Assembly: GCA_949498175.1 (NCBI GenBank)
Contig: CATDDF010000080.1
Span: forward strand, 1 to 43,939
Direction: 5' to 3'
From: Alphaproteobacteria bacterium
Lineage (GTDB): Bacteria; Pseudomonadota; Alphaproteobacteria; RS24
Length of the DNA: 43,939 nucleotides
The translations under genes and the position numbers were made by a program. Shown piece after piece: positions 18,079 through 27,247 of the stretch; position 1 is the stretch's first letter, and each line of letters starts with the position of its first letter. The notes under the pieces are model-generated. The model was not told the DNA's origin, searched no databases, and saw only the letters and a list, made by a program, of their open reading frames with translations.

Positions 18079-19539
18079 CTATGCGCTCACGCGCGCGACG
18101 CGAAATACTTCCGCCATGCTTGTCTCGCCGGCGGCGACTAGGGCGTGGCCGCTTGCTGCCAATAATCCGCCATTGGCAAAAGCATAAGCTTCGATTTGCT
18201 GCTCGGTCGCGCCATCGGCAATCATTTGCCGCACCGTGTCGTCAACCGACAATAATTCGAATATGCCGATGCGGCCGCGATATCCGATATTTTGGCATGA
18301 TGGGCAGCCGACCGGTTTATGGCTGGCAATATCGTCGTTCTCATCCGGCACTTTGCAGTCCGGGCATAAGCGGCGCACCAGCCTTTGTGCCAGCACCAAA
18401 CGTAAGGAGGAGGATAAAAGCAACGGTTCAATGCCCATATCCATTAGTCGTGTCACGGCGGCGGCGGCGCTGTTTGTGTGTACGGTTGAGAGCACGACAT
18501 GGCCGGTCAGGCTGGCTTGCACGGCAATCTCGGCGGTCTCTTTATCGCGAATTTCACCGACCATAACGGTGTCGGGATCTTGGCGTAAAATAGATCGCAA
18601 GCCGTCGGCAAAAGTCATACCGATTTTCGGATTGACCTGTGTTTGACTGATACCGTGCAGCGCATATTCGACCGGGTCTTCTACTGTCATGATATTGCGC
18701 GAAGTATCATTCATCAGGCTCAGTGCGGAGTAGAGCGTGGTTGTTTTGCCCGATCCGGTCGGGCCGGTGACCAAAATAATGCCGTTGGGTTCGCGCAGCG
18801 CACCCTCAAACTGCGCCCGCATATCAGCCGCCATGCCCAAATCACCCAGTCCGAAAAACGCATTATCCTTGTCGAGCAAGCGCATCACCACGCGTTCGCC
18901 ATAGCGAATAGGCAGGGTAGAGACGCGCACATCGAAAACCTTGCCACCCAAAGTCAGTGACAAACGCCCATCTTGCGGCAAGCGCTTTTCGGCAATATCA
19001 AGGCGCGACATGACTTTGATGCGAGATACGAGATAGGGTGCAAGCTTTGGCGACAGCGAAGCAATTTCTTGCAACATGCCGTCAATACGCAGACGCACCA
19101 GCACATTGTTCTCAAACGGCTCCAAATGTACATCTGACGCGCCGCTCCTTACCGCTTCACTGAGCAAGCTGTTAAGCAGGCGAATGACCGGCGCATCATC
19201 ATCACCGGCGAGCAAATCGGCGGCATGCTCGACGCCTTGGACAACGGCATCGAAATCATCCTCGATACGGTCAGCATCCGCTTGCTCGCTATCTTCCTCG
19301 AAGGAACGGCGGGCATAAAGCTCCGACAGCAAATCGTCAAACTGTTCCTGGGAGACTTCTTCAATCAAGGCAATATCGTAATTGCGCGCCACTTCGACAA
19401 TCATATTGCGGTTGGCTGCGTCGCCAATATGTAGTGTTACACCCTTATCGGTTTGGCTGAGCGCAAGACCAAACTCGCGTGCAAAGCGATAAGGCAATTT
19501 TACCGCTTCGACCGAGGTCATGTTTTCAGCGGCGCTCAT
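18079..19539 (-). CDS. gspE: T2SS secretion ATPase GspE
   Basis: A 486-residue cytoplasmic hexameric ATPase that drives pseudopilus assembly. Walker A GPTGSGKTTT lies near residue 260, Walker B/Asp box around DTVMVGEIRD (about 325), and HVVLSTVHTN is the His box. A four-cysteine zinc motif (CPDC...CPSC, 16 residues between) lies in the C-terminal domain. The N-terminal part binds GspL. The ATG at 19539 overlaps the gspD stop by 14 bases, with GGCGAAGG upstream; an internal ATG at 19521 is less likely. Confidence 0.96.
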   Translation of the reverse strand: MSAAENMTSVEAVKLPYRFAREFGLALSQTDKGVTLHIGDAANRNMIVEVARNYDIALIEEVSQEQFDDLLSELYARRSFEEDSEQADADRIEDDFDAVVQGVEHAADLLAGDDDAPVIRLLNSLLSEAVRSGASDVHLEPFENNVLVRLRIDGMLQEIASLSPKLAPYLVSRIKVMSRLDIAEKRLPQDGRLSLTLGGKVFDVRVSTLPIRYGERVVMRLLDKDNAFFGLGDLGMAADMRAQFEGALREPNGIILVTGPTGSGKTTTLYSALSLMNDTSRNIMTVEDPVEYALHGISQTQVNPKIGMTFADGLRSILRQDPDTVMVGEIRDKETAEIAVQASLTGHVVLSTVHTNSAAAAVTRLMDMGIEPLLLSSSLRLVLAQRLVRRLCPDCKVPDENDDIASHKPVGCPSCQNIGYRGRIGIFELLSVDDTVRQMIADGATEQQIEAYAFANGGLLAASGHALVAAGETSMAEVFRVARVSA

Positions 19540-21445
19540 TGCCTTCGCCTCTGTTCTTAATCAGATTATCAAGGTCAATATCAGGAATGCCCTTGCCGTC
19601 GAGCCCGCGCATGGAATTATACTGGCGCATGGTGACGTTTTCGGCATCTTGCGCCGAGCGCACAATTGTCGGGCGTAAGAAAATCATCAAATTGGTTTTT
19701 TCATTGGCGCGACCCGAAGAGCGGAACAAACGACCAAGTAACGGAATGCTACCGAGCAGCGGAATACGGTCAATGGTGACGCGCTCATCCTGGCGTACCA
19801 AACCGCCAAGCACCACCACTTCGCCATTGCCGACACGCACCGTGGTTTCCATTTCGCGTTTGGAGGTAATCAATTCGGACGAGCCGCTGGCCAGCGGGCC
19901 GGTCACGGCAGAAACTTCTTGGCGGATTTTCAAACGAATATCGCCATCATCATTGATTTGCGGCTGCACATCCAATTGCACACCAACATTTTTGCGGTCA
20001 ATCGTGCGAAACGGATTGCTGTTAGCGCTGCCCAGCGCTTCGCCGGTCGTCACCGGAATTTCTTGCCCGACAATGAAGCTCGCCTTCTCATTATCAAGCG
20101 TCATAATAGATGGGGTGGAGAGAATATTACTGCTCACATCGCGTTGCAGCGCGTTCAAAATCACACCAAAGACACTGCCGTCGCTGCGTGTTGTGCCAGC
20201 CCCGACAATAAGACCGCGACTGCCGAGAAAACTGTCAATGGCGCGCGAACGCAAAAGACTACCGACCCCACCGTCGCCGTCTTCGCTGCTGCCGCCTTCG
20301 GCCAATATCGCGCCGGTGGTGGCCAAAATATCGGGCGCAGAGGTGCCGTAATTAGTCACGGTGAAGGGAATGGTCGTATCATTGCCCCCCGCCATTAAAT
20401 ATTGCACACCCAAATCGCGCGAAGCATTGTCCGACACCTCAACAATTATCGCTTCGACCAGAACTTGCGGCTGTGCTGTGTCTAACTCGTCAATAACGTC
20501 GGCGACCCATTTTTGTGTTTCGCTATCGGCATTAACAACGATCGCATTATTGGCTGTATAGGCGGATATGGTGACATCGCCTGATGCTGTGCCCTGTTGC
20601 GCTTTGGCATTGGCTAATGTTTGAAGCATGGGTAGCATATTTTCGGCTGCGGCATATTTCAACCGGTGTACGCGAATGGCACTGCCCGACAGGCTTTGCT
20701 CGTCAATCAATTGCAGCATGGGAACGTAATAGTCCAAAGCTTCGACATAGCCGCGCAGAATAAGCGTATTGCCGCCTTTCACCGGAATGGCGCGTAGGGC
20801 AAGATTGCGCTTTTCGCCATCGCCCTGCGAGCTGATTAAATCATCAAGCACACGCGACATGGTAAGCGCCGAAGTATTTTGCAAAACCAGCGTTCGGGTC
20901 TGTGTTTCATCTTTATCCAAATCGGCAATCAGCTTAGCTATCTTGCCGACATTGCCGCCGAAATCGGTGACAATGATTTTGCGTTGACCTTTCTTGAAGC
21001 TGGCACTGCTCTTCTTATTGACCAATGGCTTAACGGCATCGAAAACCATTTTCGGATCAACGAATTTAATCTCAAACACGCGTGTCACATATCCGTCGCC
21101 CGACAGAGGAGCGCTTTGACTGGCATCGCGCAGCCCTTCGTCGAGCGGAATGATTTTATAGCCGCCGGAAGCCAACGGCACGGCGGTGAAGCCATTAATT
21201 TTCAGCACGGATTTCAGAATTTCAATCAGGCTATCCCGATCAATGCGCGATTGCGAAAAAATATCGACCTTGCCGCGTACACGAGGGTCGATAATGAAAG
21301 TCAAGCCGGTGTCCAGTGCAATATCTTTGATGAACACGCGCAAATCGGCGTTTTGATAATTCAACCCGCTATCAGATTGGGCACGCGCCGAGGGTGCGGG
21401 GACAAGTGCGCAAAGCACAATAGCGAGGGCAAACAGGCGGCGCAT
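19526..21445 (-). CDS. gspD: T2SS outer-membrane secretin GspD
   Basis: A 639-residue secretin forming the outer-membrane pore. A Sec signal peptide ends around residue 22 (SARA). N0 begins with LNYQNADLRVFIKDIALDTG; repeated N1-N3 domains follow, and the secretin core contains the ILSTPSIMTLDNEKASFIVGQEIP and GVQLDVQPQINDDGDIRLKI signatures. The conserved end NEKTNLMIFLRPTIV is followed by a tail of roughly 45 residues. The start overlaps the gspC stop by one base (TAATG). The chaperone binding site cannot be recognised in the tail. Confidence 0.96.
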   Translation of the reverse strand: MRRLFALAIVLCALVPAPSARAQSDSGLNYQNADLRVFIKDIALDTGLTFIIDPRVRGKVDIFSQSRIDRDSLIEILKSVLKINGFTAVPLASGGYKIIPLDEGLRDASQSAPLSGDGYVTRVFEIKFVDPKMVFDAVKPLVNKKSSASFKKGQRKIIVTDFGGNVGKIAKLIADLDKDETQTRTLVLQNTSALTMSRVLDDLISSQGDGEKRNLALRAIPVKGGNTLILRGYVEALDYYVPMLQLIDEQSLSGSAIRVHRLKYAAAENMLPMLQTLANAKAQQGTASGDVTISAYTANNAIVVNADSETQKWVADVIDELDTAQPQVLVEAIIVEVSDNASRDLGVQYLMAGGNDTTIPFTVTNYGTSAPDILATTGAILAEGGSSEDGDGGVGSLLRSRAIDSFLGSRGLIVGAGTTRSDGSVFGVILNALQRDVSSNILSTPSIMTLDNEKASFIVGQEIPVTTGEALGSANSNPFRTIDRKNVGVQLDVQPQINDDGDIRLKIRQEVSAVTGPLASGSSELITSKREMETTVRVGNGEVVVLGGLVRQDERVTIDRIPLLGSIPLLGRLFRSSGRANEKTNLMIFLRPTIVRSAQDAENVTMRQYNSMRGLDGKGIPDIDLDNLIKNRGEGNERR

Positions 21446-22269
21446 TATTGACTCGCCACTAATGTGCGGAGTGCGGTCACGTCAAAACTGCGTGTTAGAC
21501 GTTGGTCGGCGCGGGCAATGTCGAGCGTAATGCTGGTTGCATTTTGCACTTGCGAAAATGCGCTTTCCAATCGTGCCCGCGAATTGACCGGTTTGCCGTT
21601 TATCGCACTAATAATATCGCCCGATACAAGGCCGGCGGCTTGAAGCAGGGCATCGTTTCCACTACCGCCAATGCTCACACCCGCGTCGCTGAATTGTAAA
21701 TCAAGCGCGCTGAACAGGCTTTGATCAAAAGATGTGCGCGATAGCAAGCGTCGCGTTCGGCGCTGTTTTGCATCAAATAGATAAATCGCGCCAGTTTCCT
21801 CATTTGCGATAACTTCTATACGGTCACTGAAAATACCGGTCACTCTGACACCGTTTTTTAGCCTTTCGCCGTGGCTGATCGATTGCTGGGCACCACCGTT
21901 GAGCGAAATAATGGCCGAGCCGCGCCCATTGGCCGTCGGGCGGGTGCCGAATAATTTGATTTTTGCATTGATTTCCGTCACCGCTGCGCTTTGGCTGCCA
22001 TCCAGTGTTGAAAAGAATACTTGCTCGGCAAGGCCTTTGTAATTGGCCTCGGTTGCCAATGTTTTCTGCGGGCCGGTTGGCGATATCATCGCTTGATGCG
22101 GCGGGGTGATGAATGTGAGAAAAATGGATGACGCGCTATAGGCAATCAAGGTAATCAGCCCCGCTTCCAACAAAAAGCGTGGCAGTTTTGCAAACACACT
22201 ATCGCGCAATCGCGATATCAGCGCATTGACGATCTGGCGTAAGAACTCTGTCCGTTGAGATACTGACAT
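21445..22269 (-). CDS. gspC: T2SS protein GspC with PDZ domain
   Basis: A 274-residue bitopic protein linking the inner-membrane platform to GspD. A membrane helix lies near residues 35-55, the periplasmic HR domain at about 80-165 (GVRVTGIFSDRIEVIAN segment), and a C-terminal PDZ domain at about 185-265 (LQAAGLVSGDIISAINGKPVNS). It is the first gene of the operon, with GTGGAG five bases before the ATG. The 122 bases upstream hold the promoter, but no reliable -35/-10 pair was seen. Confidence 0.9.
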   Translation of the reverse strand: MSVSQRTEFLRQIVNALISRLRDSVFAKLPRFLLEAGLITLIAYSASSIFLTFITPPHQAMISPTGPQKTLATEANYKGLAEQVFFSTLDGSQSAAVTEINAKIKLFGTRPTANGRGSAIISLNGGAQQSISHGERLKNGVRVTGIFSDRIEVIANEETGAIYLFDAKQRRTRRLLSRTSFDQSLFSALDLQFSDAGVSIGGSGNDALLQAAGLVSGDIISAINGKPVNSRARLESAFSQVQNATSITLDIARADQRLTRSFDVTALRTLVASQ

Positions 22270-22391
22270 TCACTCCACTCTCATACTGCCATAAGCGTCG
22301 GCTTTAAGACGCACAAAGTCAATGCCAGCCATATGGGATTATTGGTTTATTTTAAATGAGCGTGCGTTTCAAGCGGCCATTGTGCCACCGT

Positions 22392-22730
22392 TTAAACGGC
22401 AAGATAGGCTTGTGCCATATCGAATAAAGCGGTGCAGCGCGCACCGGAGCGGCAATAGGCCAAGACCGGCTTTTCGGCACTGTCGAGAATTTCCGCCAAT
22501 TGTCGTGCATCATCGTCACTCAGCGCGCCGCTGACCACCGGTTGATAGATAATCGGCACATTTTGCGCCTCGGCTATCGGTTTCAGGCTGTCAAAGGGCA
22601 CGGCGCCGTCTTCGCTGTCGGGTCGGTTGCAAATAATGGTTTTGAAACCGGCCGCAAGCGCGGTGTGCATATCATCGGCATCCATTTGCCCGTAAACTGC
22701 AAAATCATCGGTTAAAAAAGTCGGTTGCAT
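22392..22730 (-). CDS. DUF442 / TIGR01244-type phosphatase or sulfurtransferase-like protein
   Basis: A 112-residue protein of the beta-lactamase-hydrolase-like (DUF442) family with a tyrosine-phosphatase fold. It has the P-loop CRSGAR with Cys93 and Arg98, and the family sequence ICNRPDSED near residue 35. In other bacteria such domains occur alone or fused to persulfide dioxygenases (Blh), so it may act in sulfur or sulfide metabolism; the reaction is not settled. It is divergent from the LolA-like gene. Confidence 0.85.
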   Translation of the reverse strand: MQPTFLTDDFAVYGQMDADDMHTALAAGFKTIICNRPDSEDGAVPFDSLKPIAEAQNVPIIYQPVVSGALSDDDARQLAEILDSAEKPVLAYCRSGARCTALFDMAQAYLAV

Positions 22731-22844
22731 TTAACTTTCCCTTCACAAGTGCCTTTTATAAGCCTGATGCATTGTTTTGCGCAATAAGGCTTGAAATGAG
22801 GCCGTTTTTTGCGTCTAAATACCATCGTAATCGGAGGAATTGTA

Positions 22845-23606
22845 ATGTTGCGATTGAAATTTTCTGTTTGGACTATGACTTTACTTGTCATCGGCGCCAT
22901 GGCTTCTGCGCCCGCTCACGCCCAAAGCGGCGAAGAGATTATGCAAGAAGTGAATGCCGTCATGGGGCATTTCCCGTCTGCCGTGGCTGAGGTCAATCTG
23001 ACAACCGGCAAAGGTAATCGCATACGCGAGCGCGTTTTGCGGCTTGTCAGCAAACAGGGTGACGGTCGCCGTCAGTTGATTGCTACTTTCCGCGAACCGG
23101 CTTCAGTGCGCGGGGTCGGTTTTTCCACCGAATTGGACATTGCCTCAGACGAACGCCAAAGCTGGGTATACCTACCTTCACTGGGCGGCGTGCGCGAGTT
23201 GAAAGGCAATCAGCAACATGAGAGCTTCTTCGGCTCTGATTTTTCTTACAGCGATTTGATGGGGCGCGATGCCGAGCAGGACACGCACAAGCTGGTCAGT
23301 CAAGATGGAGACTTCTACTCCATCACCAGCACGCCGAAGAGCAAAAAAGATGCCTATTCAAAGCTGGACTATAAAATTGCCAAAGCCGACAACACCATTC
23401 GCGAGATCACCTATTACGACCGCAAAGGCGCGGCGCTGAAGCGCTTGACCAATATTGATTTTGAAAAGGTCGATGGCGTGCCGGTATTGCTCAAATCGGA
23501 AATGAAAAATTTGAAATCCGGCTCGGTCACTTTGCTGGACCGCACAAGCATTCAGGTGGAGGTTGAGCTTTTCGATTATGATTTCGGGCCAGAAGCCTTG
23601 CAATAA
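22845..23606 (+). CDS. LolA-like outer-membrane lipoprotein-sorting protein
   Basis: A 253-residue periplasmic protein with a signal peptide (cleavage after AHA, residue 26). The mature protein fits the LolA-like family associated with RND/MMPL transporters (repeated beta strands, FREPASVRGVGF, SWVYLPSLGGVRELKG, FFGSDFSYSDL). Such proteins are thought to carry lipids or hydrophobic molecules across the periplasm. The ATG at 22845 is chosen for GGAGGA seven bases upstream; the frame stays open to 22809. The usual partner transporter gene is not in the window. The SDR gene follows after 37 bases on the same strand. Confidence 0.85.
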   Translation: MLRLKFSVWTMTLLVIGAMASAPAHAQSGEEIMQEVNAVMGHFPSAVAEVNLTTGKGNRIRERVLRLVSKQGDGRRQLIATFREPASVRGVGFSTELDIASDERQSWVYLPSLGGVRELKGNQQHESFFGSDFSYSDLMGRDAEQDTHKLVSQDGDFYSITSTPKSKKDAYSKLDYKIAKADNTIREITYYDRKGAALKRLTNIDFEKVDGVPVLLKSEMKNLKSGSVTLLDRTSIQVEVELFDYDFGPEALQ

Positions 23607-23643
23607 AGGCTTTTTCTCTGCCTAATGGGGCAGGGAGACATTC

Positions 23644-24378
23644 ATGAGTGAATTAGATTTTGGCGGTAAGACCGTGCTTGTTGTCGGCGGTTCCAGCGGC
23701 ATAGGCAATGGCATTGCGCACGGCTTTTTAAGCCGTGGTGCCGATGTTCACGTGTGGGGAACACGCGCTTCGGCCGATGATTATGATGCGGCAGACGGCT
23801 CTGATTTGAGCGGCCTCCACTATAGCTGTGTCGATGTTGCCGATCATGCGGCGATTGAAGCGCATCAGCCCGATTTTGACTCTCTCGATGTGCTGGTGCT
23901 TTCGCAAGGGGTGGTGCGTTATCGCCAAGAAGAGTTTGAAAGACCGGGTTGGGATTATGTCATGGGTGTCAATATTGACAGCGTCATGGCGTGCGCCAGC
24001 AAATTCAAACCGCTTTTGGCCGAAAGCAATGGCGCTATCATTATTGTCAGTTCGATTTCCGGCATGCAGGCCAATATTGGCAATCCGGCCTATGCTGCGT
24101 CAAAAGCTGCTGCTATCAGCTTGACCAAAACACTGGGGCAAGCATGGGCGCGCGACGGTATTCGCGTTAATGGGCTGGCGCCCGGCCTGGTGCCAACCAA
24201 GCTGACGACAATAACCACTGAAAACGAAAAGCGCATGAAGGGCGCACTTCGCGCCATTCCGTTGCGACGCGCCGGCACGCCGGAAGATATGGCCGGCGTC
24301 GCACTATTTCTCGCTTCGCCGCTTGCTGCTTATGTGCAAGGGCAGACCATTATCGCCGATGGCGGCTTGTCGCTCTAA
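23644..24378 (+). CDS. Short-chain dehydrogenase/reductase, atypical second motif
   Basis: A 244-residue SDR with the cofactor loop VVGGSSGIGNGIA, the catalytic Ser in SSISG and YAASKAA (Tyr-x-x-x-Lys). The usual NNAG after the fourth strand is replaced by LSQG. The C-terminus (AYVQGQTIIADGG) is normal. GGGAG precedes the ATG. The stop shares bases with the convergent GST-like gene: the plus stop TAA is at 24376-24378 and the minus stop TAG at 24377-24375. Substrate unknown. Confidence 0.88.
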   Translation: MSELDFGGKTVLVVGGSSGIGNGIAHGFLSRGADVHVWGTRASADDYDAADGSDLSGLHYSCVDVADHAAIEAHQPDFDSLDVLVLSQGVVRYRQEEFERPGWDYVMGVNIDSVMACASKFKPLLAESNGAIIIVSSISGMQANIGNPAYAASKAAAISLTKTLGQAWARDGIRVNGLAPGLVPTKLTTITTENEKRMKGALRAIPLRRAGTPEDMAGVALFLASPLAAYVQGQTIIADGGLSL

Positions 24379-25418
24379 CTAAGCGCTTCGGTCAGACCGG
24401 TATCGGCGGTCAATGTGGCCAGCCGAGCTTTATCGGGGTCGGACAGCGCTGCATATTGCTCGCCAATCCATTGCAGACATTTGGCTTGATAGGGGAACGG
24501 GTTTTGCTGATAGGGGCGACCGTCCACTTCGCCATCAACCAGTTCTGCGCCGCTCAACACTGCTTCGGCATTGAGTTTCAGATAGGGAATGTAAAGCGTC
24601 GCCAATTCGATGATGAGTGGGCGCAGGGTCTCGGGCAGGCCGTTGGATGTGTCGAGCCAGCCGCTTTCATCTTCGGCGACGACAAGGCCCGACAAATCTT
24701 CCATCAGCTCGACCCAAGCATAAATGCGCGGGAATTGTTCCGTAACGATGGCGCTTGCTGTCGGGTCGAAAAGCGCCAAACAGGTCAATTGCCCGTAAAT
24801 TGCAAAATCGGCGGAGCTTGGTCGCTGGCCGAAAATATAGGGCGCTGTTTGCAAATGCTCATTCAGCAAGGTCAGGAAACGCTTGAAACTGTTTTCAATG
24901 GTTTCTTTCGTGACTTCATTGGAGCCGACATAGGTCAGGCGGCCGGTTTGTCGGTCGCTGACATATTTCGACAGCGGTTCAATTTCTTCATCGCTTCCTG
25001 AAATATTGCCCCAGCGTGGCAAAATCGATCCGGCTTTTTTTATGTCGGCAGCATAGTGCCAGCGATAATGAAACATGGCTTTGGTCAGCCATTCATCGCC
25101 ATAATCTTCCAACAGCCAGTTGAGAAAACTCAAAACCGCATCATTTGGAATAACGCTGCGGCCTTCATATTCTTCTTCAAAGCGGCGCAAAATCGGTGTG
25201 CTGTCGGTCACGGCCTGTATGTCACCATTCTCATCGGGAAAATAATAAGTCGGCAAAAGCGACACTTTCGGCTTAGGCCGGTCTTTGTGGTTAATATCAC
25301 CTTGCGAGGTAAAGCTTTGCCATGAAATCCGATAGGGAATATGGCGATAGCGCATCAGCGCCAACATTTTACGCGTGTAGGGCGAACCGGGTGCACCCAT
25401 TAATTCAACTGCAGTCAT
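24375..25418 (-). CDS. Glutathione S-transferase-like protein
   Basis: A 347-residue protein, longer than a normal GST (about 200-230). The N-terminal thioredoxin-like part (GAPGSPYTRKMLALMRY...STPILRRFEEEY) and an all-helical region containing FGQRPSSADFAIYGQL are GST-like, whereas the last 80-100 residues are extra. Serine in the GSPYTRK stretch may be the catalytic residue. The ATG follows TTTTGGGGAG. Convergent with the SDR and divergent from the FAD oxidoreductase. Function not deducible. Confidence 0.82.
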   Translation of the reverse strand: MTAVELMGAPGSPYTRKMLALMRYRHIPYRISWQSFTSQGDINHKDRPKPKVSLLPTYYFPDENGDIQAVTDSTPILRRFEEEYEGRSVIPNDAVLSFLNWLLEDYGDEWLTKAMFHYRWHYAADIKKAGSILPRWGNISGSDEEIEPLSKYVSDRQTGRLTYVGSNEVTKETIENSFKRFLTLLNEHLQTAPYIFGQRPSSADFAIYGQLTCLALFDPTASAIVTEQFPRIYAWVELMEDLSGLVVAEDESGWLDTSNGLPETLRPLIIELATLYIPYLKLNAEAVLSGAELVDGEVDGRPYQQNPFPYQAKCLQWIGEQYAALSDPDKARLATLTADTGLTEALS

Positions 25419-25511
25419 AATCTAACTCCCCAAAATTAATGTGATATTGGCGTTTAGAGTGCCAATTGTCTAGTCTTCTTAAGAGCGCAGATTGCTGCTA
25501 TTTTGCCGCCA

Positions 25512-26789
25512 ATGGCAAAGGATTTGACAATCATTATAGGTGGCGGTCTGGCCGGGGTTACGAGTTTTTACGAACTGTGCGCGCGCGACAAACCCTGCCT
25601 GTTGCTCGACAGTGAAAGCGCCGTAGCGCAAGGCACCAGCTTTGCCAATGGCGGCGGCCTGCATCCCAGCCTGCCTGACCCTTGGAACAATCCCGGTATC
25701 GGACGGCATCTTTTGGCTTCGCTGTTTCAGCGCGATGCCGCCATGAAATTGCATTTCAGCCAACTGCCCAATCTTTTCGGCTGGGGTATGTCCTTTATTC
25801 GTAATTCGCGGCGCGGCGCTTATGAAGCGATTACCCGCGCCAATTTTGACTTGGCCGAATATTCGACGCGCCAAACACAGGCCTTGCAGCAATTTCTCAA
25901 TTTGGATTATGACGCTGCCGCGCCCGGCACGTTGAAGTTACTCCGCAGCGCGGGTGAACGCGATGAGGCATTGCGACTGGCTGATATGTTGGCTGAAAAG
26001 GGATTGGCCTATGAGGAATTGGACCGCGCAGCGCTTCTGGCCTGTGAGCCATCATTGCGTGATGCACCGGATTTGATTGGGGCGTTGCGTTTCGCCGGTG
26101 ACGGTATTGGCGATGCACGCCGCTTTTGCGAAGGTCTGGCGGCGGCAGCTATAGAGCGCGGCGGCAGGATGCGCCTCAACACAAAGGTCGAGCACCTGCT
26201 GTTTGAAAATGGCAAGGTTTGCGGCGTGCGTTTTGAGGGTGAAGAAATGCGCGGCACTGTGGTGCTGGCAGCCGGTGTTGCAGCGGCGCAATTGGCACGA
26301 CCGCTTGGGTTCAACCTGCCTATTCGTCCGGCCAAGGGCTATTCCTTAACGCTTGATGCGGCGGGGCAGGCCGATTGCCCGAAACATTTGCTGGTTGACC
26401 CGACACCGCATATCGCCATTACCCCTTTGGGGTCGCGTTTGCGTATATTAGGCATGGCAGAATTTAGCGGTTTTGACCGCCATATTGACCCGAAACGCTT
26501 ACTGCAATTGCACCGTTTCTTTGCCGGTTTATTGCCCGATTTGGCCGACAGGCTGGATTGGCAAAAGGCCGAAGGCTGGGTCGGCTTGCGCCCGATGAGC
26601 GCCGATGGTCGCCCGTTTATCGGTCAAAGCGCCATAGAAGGGCTGTGGCTGAATGTTGGGCACGGCCATTTGGGCTGGACCAAAGCGGTCGGTTCGGCGC
26701 GCATTTTGGCCGATGCCATGACCGGACGTGAAGCGGAAATAAATGCTGCGCCGTTTTCTCCCAATGCAGGCGAGCGCCGTTTGCGCTAG
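25512..26789 (+). CDS. FAD-dependent oxidoreductase, D-amino-acid dehydrogenase (DadA)-like
   Basis: A 425-residue flavoenzyme of the DAO superfamily. The dinucleotide motif IIGGGLAGVTS is at the N-terminus, SFANGGGLHP resembles the DadA SFANAGQ segment, and the C-terminal GLRPMSADGRPFIG and GHGHLGWT are family features. Likely oxidises a D-amino acid or a related amine in the cytoplasm. The ATG at 25512 is used rather than a TTG at 25503; the Shine-Dalgarno is weak. It heads a plus-strand run of membrane protein, AlkB-like protein, GST and acyl-CoA synthetase. Confidence 0.88.
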   Translation: MAKDLTIIIGGGLAGVTSFYELCARDKPCLLLDSESAVAQGTSFANGGGLHPSLPDPWNNPGIGRHLLASLFQRDAAMKLHFSQLPNLFGWGMSFIRNSRRGAYEAITRANFDLAEYSTRQTQALQQFLNLDYDAAAPGTLKLLRSAGERDEALRLADMLAEKGLAYEELDRAALLACEPSLRDAPDLIGALRFAGDGIGDARRFCEGLAAAAIERGGRMRLNTKVEHLLFENGKVCGVRFEGEEMRGTVVLAAGVAAAQLARPLGFNLPIRPAKGYSLTLDAAGQADCPKHLLVDPTPHIAITPLGSRLRILGMAEFSGFDRHIDPKRLLQLHRFFAGLLPDLADRLDWQKAEGWVGLRPMSADGRPFIGQSAIEGLWLNVGHGHLGWTKAVGSARILADAMTGREAEINAAPFSPNAGERRLR

Positions 26790-26815
26790 GGCGGTCAGGC
26801 AGTTACAATTATGCG

Positions 26816-27247
26816 ATGAATTTTTTGCCAGCCAAAACCAATGCGCAATATCAGGGTCGGCTATGGGCCTGTGTGCCCTTGGCATTGGTCGCGCTGCAAA
26901 ACTTTGTCGGCGGCATGGTTCATGTCGTGTTACCCGATAGCGGGCTTATCAGTGTTGCCGGTCTCAATCTGTCGCATGACGGGGGCTTGCAAATGATACG
27001 CATGGCTGCTCGTTTGGGGGCAACGCAGGTCGCTTATGGTCTGGTTTTGGTATTCATTGTCTTGCGCCACCGCAATTTCACTCTGCCGTTTCTTGTTTTG
27101 GCGATTGCCGAAAAATCATTAATAGGGCTCGGTATATTGCTGAAGCCGACCGGCAGCGGCCACACGCCACCCGGAATTTACGGCACGGTGGTTTTGCTCG
27201 TATTGTGTCTGCTTGCCGTTTATGGCGCGCGCGCCAAATCAAATTAA
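26816..27247 (+). CDS. Small membrane protein, about four helices
   Basis: A 143-residue hydrophobic protein with four probable membrane segments (near residues 17-37, 60-80, 85-105 and 115-138). No family was recognised with certainty. It starts 26 bases after the oxidoreductase stop, and its own stop overlaps the next ATG by one base (TAATG), so translation of the AlkB-like protein is probably coupled to it. Confidence 0.7.
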   Translation: MNFLPAKTNAQYQGRLWACVPLALVALQNFVGGMVHVVLPDSGLISVAGLNLSHDGGLQMIRMAARLGATQVAYGLVLVFIVLRHRNFTLPFLVLAIAEKSLIGLGILLKPTGSGHTPPGIYGTVVLLVLCLLAVYGARAKSN

